Source of the DNA: Salidesulfovibrio onnuriiensis
GTDB lineage: Bacteria > Desulfobacterota > Desulfovibrionia > Desulfovibrionales > Desulfovibrionaceae
Assembly: GCF_008001235.1 (NCBI RefSeq)
Contig: NZ_CP040751.1
Location: 2,215,001-2,279,000, forward strand
Length of the DNA: 64,000 nt
Direction: 5' to 3'
The notes under the pieces were generated by a model. It was not told the origin of the DNA. It did not search any database and saw nothing but the letters and a program-made list of their open reading frames with translations. A program made the position numbers and the translations under genes. Every line of letters begins with the position of its first letter. Within the stretch, counting starts at the first letter, position 1. This document shows positions 28,588 to 36,271 of this stretch, piece by piece.

Positions 28588-29316
28588 ATGATCCGTCTCG
28601 ACAATATTTCATATGCCTACTCCAGGGAGTGTCCGGCCCTCTATGATTTGTCCCTGGAAGTCCGGCCGGGCGAGGTGCTTGTCTTGGCCGGGGCCAACGG
28701 CAGCGGCAAGTCCACGCTGCTCTCCCTGCTTGCCGGGTTGTATTCGCCCACGTCCGGCACTCTGGTGATCAACCGGGAAGATCGGGATAAGGGCGCGGGC
28801 GTCAATCCGCAATGCCGTCTTGTCATGCAGGATGCCGACCTGCAGATCATCGGGGCCACGGTGGAGGAGGATCTCCTGGTGGGCCGGGAGAAGCGGGAAG
28901 GCGCCGTGCAGGCGGCGAAAACCATGGCGCGTACCTTCGGGCTGGATGAATACTGGGAGGCACCGGTACAGAACCTTTCCTGGGGAACCAAGAAGAAGCT
29001 TTGCCTTGCAGCGGCCTTGCTCGACGAACCGCAGGTGTTGCTTTTGGATGAACCTTTCAGCGGTCTCGATTATCCCGGTATCCGGGAAATGCGGCGTCTT
29101 ATTGATGAAAACCGGCGCAGGGGCCTGACCCAGGTGGTGGCCGTGCATGACCTGGAGTGCCTCGTGGACCTGGCGGACCGGCTGGCCGTGCTCAGCGGCG
29201 GCAGGCTTGTTGCCCTGGGCTCTCCCGAGCAGGTTCTCGATGTCGTGCGCGAGCATGGCGTGCGTCCGCCGTGTTCATGGCTTTTGGAGAACAAGGTCAG
29301 GCCCTGGGATGATTGA
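28588..29316 (+). CDS. cbiO: ECF-type ABC transporter ATPase (CbiO-like)
   Basis: A 242-residue ATPase of the energy-coupling factor family. Walker A is GANGSGKST near residue 35, the Q loop lies at MQDADLQ, the signature is LSWGTKKKLCLAAAL in place of the usual LSGGQ, and Walker B is VLLLDEPFSGLD. The altered signature is odd but similar variants occur in CbiO proteins. Start at 28588 rather than 28582 is favoured by GAGGA seven bases upstream. It overlaps the CbiQ gene by eight bases, so the two are coupled. Likely cobalt or nickel uptake; substrate not provable. Confidence 0.9.
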   Translation: MIRLDNISYAYSRECPALYDLSLEVRPGEVLVLAGANGSGKSTLLSLLAGLYSPTSGTLVINREDRDKGAGVNPQCRLVMQDADLQIIGATVEEDLLVGREKREGAVQAAKTMARTFGLDEYWEAPVQNLSWGTKKKLCLAAALLDEPQVLLLDEPFSGLDYPGIREMRRLIDENRRRGLTQVVAVHDLECLVDLADRLAVLSGGRLVALGSPEQVLDVVREHGVRPPCSWLLENKVRPWDD

Positions 29317-30016
29317 CTTCAAGGCCGTTCAGTCGCTCGACCCCCGGTTGAAGATCGGGGCGGTTCTGCTCCTCGGAGCGGCCCTGTGGAACACGGGGTG
29401 GTGGGGGCTGTGCCTGTGTGCGGTGCTTCTGTTTTTTCTGTTCGCCCTTGCCGGTCGTTTCCGCGCCGAAACAGGGGATTTGGTCAGGCGTTTTCTGCTC
29501 TTTGTCCTTTTCTGGATGGGGCTCAAAATCGTTCTCGGAGTTGTCCGGGGTGAGCCCCTGGGTGGGGTCCTGTCCGGATCCCTGTTTTTCGGTTTCCGGC
29601 TTTTCCTGCTGCTGCTGACGGGATTGGCGCTGGCCGTGACCACCTCGGCGCGGCAACTCGGCCAGAGCCTGTCCTGGGTCCTGAGGCCCTTTCTCGGCAG
29701 GGATCGGGCCTGGAAACCGGCGCTGGCGCTGGCGCTCATGACGCATTTTCTTCCCCAATGCGCAGAGGCCTTCGGCACGGCCCGTACCTGCCTGTCCATG
29801 CGTTTTCCGCATGCTCCGGCTTATCGCAAGGCCTTGTTATATCCGCAGATGGTGTTGCGGTTCATGGGGCAAAAGACATGGGACCGGACATTGGCCGTGA
29901 CCGTGCGAGGGCTGGACGAGGCTTCTGCCTGGGTGCCCGGATTCTGTTGGAAGGAGCGGGATACGGTCGCCGCGGGATTAGTCGCCCTGGCGGGGGCCGC
30001 CGTTTTTATGCTCTAG
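29309..30016 (+). CDS. cbiQ: ECF transporter transmembrane protein (CbiQ-like)
   Basis: A 235-residue integral membrane protein. Four or more hydrophobic helices are visible, including KIGAVLLLGAALWN, LCLCAVLLFFLFAL and LFLLLLTGLALAV. The family's Ala-Arg-Gly coupling motif appears as VRGLDEAS near the C-terminus and a related helix SMRFPHAPAYRK lies before it. It should transmit ATP hydrolysis from CbiO to a substrate-binding S component. No CbiM/NikM-like S component is visible in the window. Start ATG 29309 overlaps the CbiO stop. Its 3' end overlaps the convergent MauE-like gene by 39 bases. Confidence 0.87.
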   Translation: MIDFKAVQSLDPRLKIGAVLLLGAALWNTGWWGLCLCAVLLFFLFALAGRFRAETGDLVRRFLLFVLFWMGLKIVLGVVRGEPLGGVLSGSLFFGFRLFLLLLTGLALAVTTSARQLGQSLSWVLRPFLGRDRAWKPALALALMTHFLPQCAEAFGTARTCLSMRFPHAPAYRKALLYPQMVLRFMGQKTWDRTLAVTVRGLDEASAWVPGFCWKERDTVAAGLVALAGAAVFML

Positions 30017-30418
30017 CAGGGTCCTGCAGAGAACCAGAACGCAGAGAACGGTCAGGCAGATGTCCCGCGTCAGCACCAGGCGCATGTCGGAGGTCGCTTC
30101 GGGAGTGGTGGTGAAGCAGCCGCAGTTGATATCCAATCCACGGGCGTGGCTATAGGCCACCGCAGCCGTGAAAATCGCCATGAGGCCGGTGGCGACGGAT
30201 GCCGCCCCGTGGCGGAACCAGCCCACCATCAGCGCCAATCCCACAACAAGCTCCAGCCATGGCAGCCAGAGAGCCGCGGGGCCGATCAGCGCGTCGGGCA
30301 GGATATGATAGTTGCCGATGGCCTGGGCAAACCCCACGGGGTTCATGAGCTTGTCCCAGGAAGCGTAGACAAAGATTGCTCCCAGCAGGAACCGAAGCAG
30401 GAAAGTCATTTTCTTCAT
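29978..30418 (-). CDS. MauE/DoxX-like membrane protein
   Basis: A 146-residue protein with four predicted helices: FLLRFLLGAIFVYASWDKLMNP, AALWLPWLELVVGLALMVGWF, AASVATGLMAIFTAAVAYSHA and ICLTVLCVLVLCRTLL. The motif GLDINCGCF between helices three and four is characteristic of MauE-type members, which help form disulfides in periplasmic proteins. Start 30418 overlaps the stop of the upstream rhodanese gene as ATGA, so the two are translationally coupled and probably act together in periplasmic sulfur or redox chemistry. The 3' end runs 39 bases into cbiQ. Confidence 0.83.
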   Translation of the reverse strand: MKKMTFLLRFLLGAIFVYASWDKLMNPVGFAQAIGNYHILPDALIGPAALWLPWLELVVGLALMVGWFRHGAASVATGLMAIFTAAVAYSHARGLDINCGCFTTTPEATSDMRLVLTRDICLTVLCVLVLCRTLLEHKNGGPRQGD

Positions 30419-30897
30419 TGCAGGCCCCCCTCGGTTTCCCTGCCCAGTTCTGCCCACTTCTGGAATCCTTCCGGAAAGATGTCGGCGTTGAATTCCTTGT
30501 CGATGAGCATGAGGGCCAGTTTCTGGGCCGTATTGCAGAGTTCGTTGCTGCAGTAGACCACAAGCTGCTTTCCCCGGGGCAGCACCTCCAGCACCGACGG
30601 GTCGGCCTGGGCTTCGTGCAGCGGGATGTTTATCGCGCCCGGAATGTGCCCCATGTCGTAATCGAAGGAATCCCGGCCATCCACGAAGACTACGTCCTTG
30701 CGCGTGAAGAGGTCGTATGCCTGTTCCGCAGTCAGGGGGACCGGGGCGGTGGGCATGTTCATGGGGGCCTGCAGGACGGGAGTCGCCGGTGTTTCCATGA
30801 GCCCGCGAACGTCTGTGCGGGCCGCGTATGTTGTTGCCGCCAAGGCCAGCGATACGGCCAGGAGCAGCGCAATTTCCTTGAAGGTTTGCCTAATCAT
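30415..30897 (-). CDS. Exported rhodanese-like domain protein
   Basis: A 160-residue protein. Residues ~6-25 form a signal peptide or anchor (IALLLAVSLALAATTYAA). A single rhodanese domain follows, with DVVFVDGRDSFDYDMGHIPGAINIP and the active-site Cys in VVYCSNELCNTA near residue 117. It probably handles sulfane sulfur outside the cytoplasm. The loop CSNELC has a second Cys four residues on, unusual for a plain sulfurtransferase and possibly redox active. It is coupled to the MauE-like gene through an ATGA overlap. Confidence 0.87.
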   Translation of the reverse strand: MIRQTFKEIALLLAVSLALAATTYAARTDVRGLMETPATPVLQAPMNMPTAPVPLTAEQAYDLFTRKDVVFVDGRDSFDYDMGHIPGAINIPLHEAQADPSVLEVLPRGKQLVVYCSNELCNTAQKLALMLIDKEFNADIFPEGFQKWAELGRETEGGLQ

Positions 30898-30999
30898 GTT
30901 GATTATCTTTCATTATTTGCTATTGCTGGAAAGTAGGAATGTAGGGAACCTACTGAACGCAGGAATGAAAATCAATGTGTTTTCAATGGCGGAGGGTCT

Positions 31000-31836
31000 A
31001 TGAGCCGTGCGATCCAAAACATTGATCCCAAACAGGCCGAAGAGCTGATGTCGGGCATGCGCCCGGACGAATACACCCTGTTGGATGTCCGTCAGCCTTG
31101 GGAGTACGAGGTCTTTCACATTCCTGGCGCCTTGCTGGCTCCCTTGCCCGAACTGGCTGATCATCTGGATGAGTTCGAGCAGGACGAGCCTGTCATCGTC
31201 TATTGCCGTTCCGGCGGCAGGAGCATGGCCGCCGCCAAGATTCTGGCCGGGAACGGCTATACACAGGTCCACAACCTTATGGGCGGCGCTTCCGCCTGGT
31301 TGGGGCAGGCCGCCTACGGGCCGGTCGATCTCGGACTCATTGATTTCACGGGCAGCGAAACTCCGGGCGAGGCCGTGGCCAAGGCCTTTGACATGGAGCA
31401 CAACCTTCAGCTTTCCTATTTGCGCTGGGCCGAGGAACAGGACGGCGAGGATGCCACGAATCTGTTTGTCGAGTTGGCGGGGTTCGAGGAGCTGCACAAG
31501 GACGTGCTTTACCGCATGTATGCCAAAGTGGAGGATGCCCCTCTAGACCGCGCGACATTCGAGGCCCGGGTGCTCGGAACGGCTGGGGGCATGACCGAGG
31601 GCGGCGTGGAGATCGAAACTTTCCTGGAGGAGCACGGAGAGCTTTTTGAAGGGCTGGAGGGCATCGTCATGCTGTCCATGATGATCGAATCCCAAGCCTA
31701 CGATTATTACATGCGTTGTTCGCGGGCGAGTCTCAATTCGGAGACGCGGGAGGCCTTCGGGCTGCTTGCCCGCGAGGAACAGGCTCATCTCAGGCTGTTG
31801 GGGCGGCGCATGGACGCATTCGGGGACGAGGCATGA
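31000..31836 (+). CDS. Rhodanese-rubrerythrin (ferritin-like) fusion protein
   Basis: A 278-residue two-domain protein. Residues ~5-105 form a rhodanese domain (LLDVRQPWEYEVFHIPGALLAPL) with catalytic C69 in VIVYCRSGGRS. Residues ~125-275 form a ferritin-like four-helix bundle with carboxylate-histidine motifs: FDMEHN, FEELHKDVLYRMY, IESQAYDYY and AREEQAHLRLLG, fit for a di-iron site. No rubredoxin-type CxxC domain is present. A role in sulfur transfer combined with peroxide reduction is an inference. The stop overlaps the next start as ATGA, coupling it to a PilZ gene. Confidence 0.9.
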   Translation: MSRAIQNIDPKQAEELMSGMRPDEYTLLDVRQPWEYEVFHIPGALLAPLPELADHLDEFEQDEPVIVYCRSGGRSMAAAKILAGNGYTQVHNLMGGASAWLGQAAYGPVDLGLIDFTGSETPGEAVAKAFDMEHNLQLSYLRWAEEQDGEDATNLFVELAGFEELHKDVLYRMYAKVEDAPLDRATFEARVLGTAGGMTEGGVEIETFLEEHGELFEGLEGIVMLSMMIESQAYDYYMRCSRASLNSETREAFGLLAREEQAHLRLLGRRMDAFGDEA

Positions 31837-32462
31837 TCACACGACTGAAAACAGAGCTGTATTCAAAGATGATATTGGAGTTTCCCCCGGTCCGGGAACG
31901 GATGAGTTGCCGTTTCATCGGGGTCATGCCCGACGAGTTCGTGGCCGTGCGGGTGCCGCTGGTGCCCGGCATCAAGGAACGGCTTCAGGAAGGGGCCATT
32001 GTCGATTTCCGTTACCTGCACGAAGGGAACCTTATGGGATTCCGCACGGAGGTGCTCTATTACCAGGCCACTCCGTATTCCATTGTCTTTGTGCGCTATC
32101 CCGACGCCATCGAGAAGCACGAGCTTCGCAAGGAAAAGCGGGTTCGCTGCCGACTGCGTACCACCGTTACCAAAAAGGAACTGTCCTGGAAGGGCGTTAC
32201 CGTGGATATCAGCGGCAGCGGTTGCCATTTCCTGGTGGATGCCTCGGCCCAGGAGGCTCCGGCCGTAAGGGTCGGGGATTTCGTTTCCGGTATTTTTCAC
32301 ACCATCTGTGCCATGGAGCTGAGCTTCAAGGCCAAGGTGGTCAGCGCTGGGCAGGAGGACAGCCGTTTTTCCCTGGGGCTTGTCTTCGAGGGAAACGAAG
32401 AGTTCCCTCCCGGGGAGTTTTTTGATTCCCTCAAGGAAACCGCTGAATTGCTGGGCGACTAG
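31833..32462 (+). CDS. PilZ domain protein, YcgR-like
   Basis: A 209-residue protein. The N-terminal ~100 residues resemble the YcgR-type flagellar brake domain. A PilZ domain follows, with the c-di-GMP motifs RKEKRVRCRLR (RxxxR type) and DISGSGCHF (D/NxSxxG). It should bind cyclic di-GMP and control motility or surface functions. It is translationally coupled to the rhodanese-rubrerythrin gene, an odd pairing. Start at 31833 is set by the ATGA overlap and the family N-terminus. Its stop shares CTAG with the convergent transporter gene. Confidence 0.88.
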   Translation: MITRLKTELYSKMILEFPPVRERMSCRFIGVMPDEFVAVRVPLVPGIKERLQEGAIVDFRYLHEGNLMGFRTEVLYYQATPYSIVFVRYPDAIEKHELRKEKRVRCRLRTTVTKKELSWKGVTVDISGSGCHFLVDASAQEAPAVRVGDFVSGIFHTICAMELSFKAKVVSAGQEDSRFSLGLVFEGNEEFPPGEFFDSLKETAELLGD

Positions 32463-33343
32463 CGCTCGTCCAGGCGGCGCTGGATGGTAAGCAGCCGCAG
32501 ATTGGGGAGCACTATCCCGGCGATGATCAACGCGGCTCCGCCCACCTGGAGCATTACGACGTTTTCCCCCAGCAGCCATGCCGCAGCAGCCAACGTGGCC
32601 ACGGGCTCGATGCTCGAGAAAATGGAGGCATAGGCGCTCCCCACCTTTTCGATGGCCAGATAAAGGAAGGCCACGGCGATGACTGAGGCCACCAGGCCCA
32701 ATCCCAGGCCGATGAGCAGGCCGTCCACGGTTATGTTTGCATATGGCGTCAGCCCGCCATGGACGTTGTACGTCAGACTCGAAAAAAGCAGTACATAGAA
32801 CGTGGCGCGCAGCGGCCTTTCATCCTTGAGCAGCACCTGCACCAGCATGAGATAGGTGGAGAACACCGCCATGGCGCCGAAGGCCATGGAGATGCCGGTC
32901 ATGTTCATCTGCTGCAGGAAGGCGTCGAAAAAGACCAGGGCGCATCCGCCCACCACCAGCAGCAGGGAAAGGATCATGGTGGGGCCTATCTTCATCTTGA
33001 AGAAAAGAGCTGAAAGCAGGGTCACGGCCACCGGGTAGAAATAGAGAATCAGGGCGGTGGTGGATGCTGGAATATACTTGGCCGCCCCGGCAAAGAGAAT
33101 GGCCTGGAGCGGATAGATGAATATTCCGATGGCGGCGCAGCGCAGCAGGGTCTTGGGCCTGGCCTTGAGCTGGGCACGGTCCGTGAACAGCAGCCAGAAA
33201 AAGAGGATGAGCACCCCGAAGGTGAAGCGGTACTGCATCATTTCCGGGGCGTCCAGACCGGCCTGATAGCCGAGCTTGACGAAGATGACCAGCATGCCGA
33301 AGGCAATGGCGGAAATAAAGGAATAAATCAGACCCTGTATCAT
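32459..33343 (-). CDS. EamA/DMT family transporter
   Basis: A 294-residue inner-membrane protein with ten predicted helices arranged as two EamA repeats, starting LIYSFISAIAFGMLVIFVKLGYQ and, in the second half, ISMAFGAMAVFSTYLMLVQVLL. SSIEPVATLAAAAWLLGENV is the usual end of the second repeat. Members export amino acids, nucleotides or other small metabolites, but substrate cannot be predicted. It is flanked by convergent and unrelated genes. The final residues (QRRLDER) are charged and cytoplasmic. Confidence 0.9.
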   Translation of the reverse strand: MIQGLIYSFISAIAFGMLVIFVKLGYQAGLDAPEMMQYRFTFGVLILFFWLLFTDRAQLKARPKTLLRCAAIGIFIYPLQAILFAGAAKYIPASTTALILYFYPVAVTLLSALFFKMKIGPTMILSLLLVVGGCALVFFDAFLQQMNMTGISMAFGAMAVFSTYLMLVQVLLKDERPLRATFYVLLFSSLTYNVHGGLTPYANITVDGLLIGLGLGLVASVIAVAFLYLAIEKVGSAYASIFSSIEPVATLAAAAWLLGENVVMLQVGGAALIIAGIVLPNLRLLTIQRRLDER

Positions 33344-33432
33344 GAATCTCTCACATTTTCAGACGGTTGGCAGCACAGACGCTACGCCAGGCCCCATGGC
33401 ATGGCAAGCGCTTTCCTCAACGGTTGTGCGGC

Positions 33433-34173
33433 TTATCGTCGGAAATAGGCGAGGTATTCCTGATTGCCCTTGGGACCCTTGATCTTGGAGGGAACCACGC
33501 CCACCGTGATGAGCCCCAGTTCCTCTTCGCAGAAACCCGTGACGATTCGGATGGCCTGCTCGCGCAGGGACTCGTCGCGGACCACGCCCTTGTCGGTCTG
33601 GCCCGGGCCCAGCTCAAACTGGGGCTTGATCAGACAGACGATCTCTCCGGTTTCGCGCAGGAACTGCATGCAGGCCGGCAGGATCTTGGTCAGGGAGATG
33701 AAGGATACGTCGGCCACGATGATGTCCACGGGCTCGGGAATGAGGTCGGGTTCTGCGTGGCGGATGTTGGTGCGCTCCATGTTGACGACCCGTTCGTCGG
33801 TGCGCAGTTTCTCGTGCAGCTGGCCGTAGCCCACGTCTGCGGCATAGACCCGCAAGGCCCCGTGCTGGAGCAGGCAATCCGTGAAACCGCCCGTGGAGGC
33901 CCCCGCGTCCAGGGCCACCTTTCCTTCCACCTTCAGGCCGAAGTGCTCGATGGCCGTGAGCAGCTTGTAGGCCCCCCGGCTTACGAAACGGTCGTCGCCG
34001 GGCACCGTGAATTCCGTTCCCTCGGGAAACTGCTGTCCGGGCTTGGACACGGGGATCTTCTGGCCCTTGTCCAGGTAATGGACTTTGCCCGCCATGATCA
34101 GGCGTTTGGCCTTTTCACGGCTTTCGGCAAGGCCCAGTTCCGCTATGAGCTGGTCGGCGCGCTTCTTGGGCAC
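33433..34173 (-). CDS. tlyA: TlyA family rRNA 2'-O-methyltransferase
   Basis: A 246-residue protein. Residues ~1-65 form an S4 RNA-binding domain (KKRADQLIAELGLAESREKA). The FtsJ-like methyltransferase domain follows, with SAM motif ALDAGASTGGFTDCLL and DIIVADVSFISLTKILP. TlyA methylates ribose of 16S and/or 23S rRNA, affecting capreomycin sensitivity in mycobacteria; the older haemolysin label is misleading. It lies 10 bases after thrC and is probably cotranscribed with it. Confidence 0.92.
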   Translation of the reverse strand: MPKKRADQLIAELGLAESREKAKRLIMAGKVHYLDKGQKIPVSKPGQQFPEGTEFTVPGDDRFVSRGAYKLLTAIEHFGLKVEGKVALDAGASTGGFTDCLLQHGALRVYAADVGYGQLHEKLRTDERVVNMERTNIRHAEPDLIPEPVDIIVADVSFISLTKILPACMQFLRETGEIVCLIKPQFELGPGQTDKGVVRDESLREQAIRIVTGFCEEELGLITVGVVPSKIKGPKGNQEYLAYFRR

Positions 34174-34183
34174 GGATGCTCCG

Positions 34184-35632
34184 CTACTTTCCCTGAAGGC
34201 CCAGCTTGGCCACCACCTTGTCGGCGGTCGCCCTGGTGTATTCCTCGGGGCTGAGCTTTTCCTTTTCGTCCGGGCTGATGATCAGTTCGGGCTTGTTGGC
34301 AAGGCTCTGGTCCGGGGCCACCTCGAATTCGGCCGGGAAGGTGTTTTCGAAGTACATGGACTGGAAATCCACGAACTTGAGATGATGGGCCGTGGAGTCG
34401 AGGATGCACAGCTCGTCGCTGGCGACCAGGCCGAGTTCCCGGGCGCGCTTGGCGCCTGCAAAGGATTCGCCGCCCTGGGTGCAGGCGATGTGTCCGTTGC
34501 GGTTGGCCTGGATCATGGAATCCATGATCTGCTGCTCGGTGACCTGGATGACGTGGAAGGCGTCTTCGCCGGCAATGGCCTCGTACTTTTCCGCAAAGTG
34601 CTTCACGCGCGGGAAGGAGACTGGGTTGCCGATCATGGCCGCCTGGGCCACGCTCGGGGTCACGATGACGGGCTTGTAGGCGCGCTGCTGGGCGTCTTCG
34701 ACGCTGTAGTAGCGGTAGACCGGGTCGGCATGGTGCGACTGGACGCCGAACATGCGCGGCAGTTCGTCGATGATCTCAAGCTCGTAGAGCTTGAGGAAAC
34801 CGGCCATGATGGCGGTGATGTTGCCCGCGTTGCCGATGGGCACGAAGATATTTTTGTTTTCCATGTTCCAGTCGAACCATTGGGCGATCTCGAAGGCGTA
34901 GGATTCCTGGCCCAGGATGCGCCAGGAGTTCTTGGAGTTGAGCAGGGCCACGCGGTAGTTGTCGGCCAGGTGCTCCACCACCTTCATGCAGTCGTCGAAC
35001 ACGCCGGGCACTTCCAGCACGGTTGCTCCGGAGCCGAGCGGCTGGGAAAGCTGGGCCGGGGTGACCTTGCCGTGGGGCAGGATGACCACGGACTTGATGG
35101 GCCCGCCGATGTAGGAGGCATACAGGGCCGCAGCGGCCGAAGTGTCGCCGGTGGAGGCGCAGACGGTCAGGATCTGGTCCCAGTCGTTGGCGCGTACCAG
35201 GGAGCGCAGGTAGGAGAAGGCGCAGGCCATGCCGCGATCCTTGAAGGATGCGCTGGGGTTTTGGCCGTCGTTCTTGTAGGCCGTGGCCATGCGTGTCGCC
35301 CGTCCGAGGTTCTCGCTGGACTCGATGATGGGCGTATTGCCTTCGCCCAAGTAAACGATGTCCTTTTCTTCCAGCACCGGGGCCATGAGTTCATAGAAAC
35401 GGAAAATGCCGCGCAGGGCGGTGTTCTTGGTAGCCGCGCGGTCATCGAAGATCTTGCGCCATTCCTCGCCGGAGGTTTCCTTGAGCTTGTCGAAGTCCAG
35501 GTTTTCCAGCAGGAACACGCCGCCGCAGTCCGGGCAGGTGTAGTAGAGCTCATCAGCGGGGAACCGTTTGCCGCAACCCAGGCAGAAATATTCCATCCTG
35601 CCGCGATACTTTGGGAATTCGTTTCTATTCAC
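34184..35632 (-). CDS. thrC: Threonine synthase
   Basis: A 482-residue PLP enzyme converting O-phosphohomoserine to threonine. The PLP lysine is in PSASFKDRGMACAFS, and the phosphate-binding loop appears later as GNAGNITA. The N-terminus carries a zinc-ribbon-like segment, CLGCGKRF and CPDCGGVF, seen in a subset of threonine synthases. It is the first gene of a likely thrC-tlyA unit. Confidence 0.94.
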   Translation of the reverse strand: MNRNEFPKYRGRMEYFCLGCGKRFPADELYYTCPDCGGVFLLENLDFDKLKETSGEEWRKIFDDRAATKNTALRGIFRFYELMAPVLEEKDIVYLGEGNTPIIESSENLGRATRMATAYKNDGQNPSASFKDRGMACAFSYLRSLVRANDWDQILTVCASTGDTSAAAALYASYIGGPIKSVVILPHGKVTPAQLSQPLGSGATVLEVPGVFDDCMKVVEHLADNYRVALLNSKNSWRILGQESYAFEIAQWFDWNMENKNIFVPIGNAGNITAIMAGFLKLYELEIIDELPRMFGVQSHHADPVYRYYSVEDAQQRAYKPVIVTPSVAQAAMIGNPVSFPRVKHFAEKYEAIAGEDAFHVIQVTEQQIMDSMIQANRNGHIACTQGGESFAGAKRARELGLVASDELCILDSTAHHLKFVDFQSMYFENTFPAEFEVAPDQSLANKPELIISPDEKEKLSPEEYTRATADKVVAKLGLQGK

Positions 35633-35770
35633 TGTTCTGACCTAATGAGTGTAATAGTTTACTGAAATACGTTTGTGCACTTTCGTAGAGACGTACTGTC
35701 TAACGTTTTGCGAATCAACAAAAAATGCTGTGAGATCGTGACAGAGCACAAGGCCTTTCCGGGCAGTCGG

Positions 35771-36268
35771 CTAGGGCCAGATGGCGGGGGTGCCCAGCAC
35801 CACGATAACCGCACCGAGCGACATCTTGAAGGTCATGCCGAAGGCCTTGCCCCAGAATGCGCCGAGCGCTGCATGGCGGGCTTGGGCAAAGTCCTTGCCC
35901 GGCATCTCGAAGATGAGGCAGCCCAGGTACGCGCCGCCCAGCGCGCCCAGCAGGGCGCCGAAGCCGAGTAGAAATGGGGCACAGATGATGGCCCCGGCAA
36001 TGGCGCCGATGATGCCGCCGATGTTGCCGGCCCTGCCCGCGCCGTACTTTTTGGCCCCCCAGGTCTGGAGGGCGAATTCCGTGATTTCTCCCACCAGTGC
36101 GATGCCTGCAAGGAGCGCCACGAACTGCCAATCCATGGAGGCGGGGTAGAGCCATTTCCACAGGGCCACGAGCCCCACGCCGACCCAGTTGGCAGGAGCA
36201 CCGAAGACCTGCAGCACCTGGGAGCCGATGAGCAGGGAAATTACCAGGGAAGCCCAGACGTATTCCAT
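35771..36268 (-). CDS. DUF456 family membrane protein
   Basis: A 165-residue protein with glycine-rich hydrophobic helices (NIGGIIGAIAGAIICAPFLLG, ALLGALGGAYLGCLIFEM) typical of DUF456. The mid-region ITEFALQTWGAKKYGAGRAG is the family signature. No function is established. It lies three bases after paaK and likely ends the rpsF-dnaB-paaK transcript. Confidence 0.87.
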   Translation of the reverse strand: MEYVWASLVISLLIGSQVLQVFGAPANWVGVGLVALWKWLYPASMDWQFVALLAGIALVGEITEFALQTWGAKKYGAGRAGNIGGIIGAIAGAIICAPFLLGFGALLGALGGAYLGCLIFEMPGKDFAQARHAALGAFWGKAFGMTFKMSLGAVIVVLGTPAIWP

Positions 36269-36271
36269 GGT

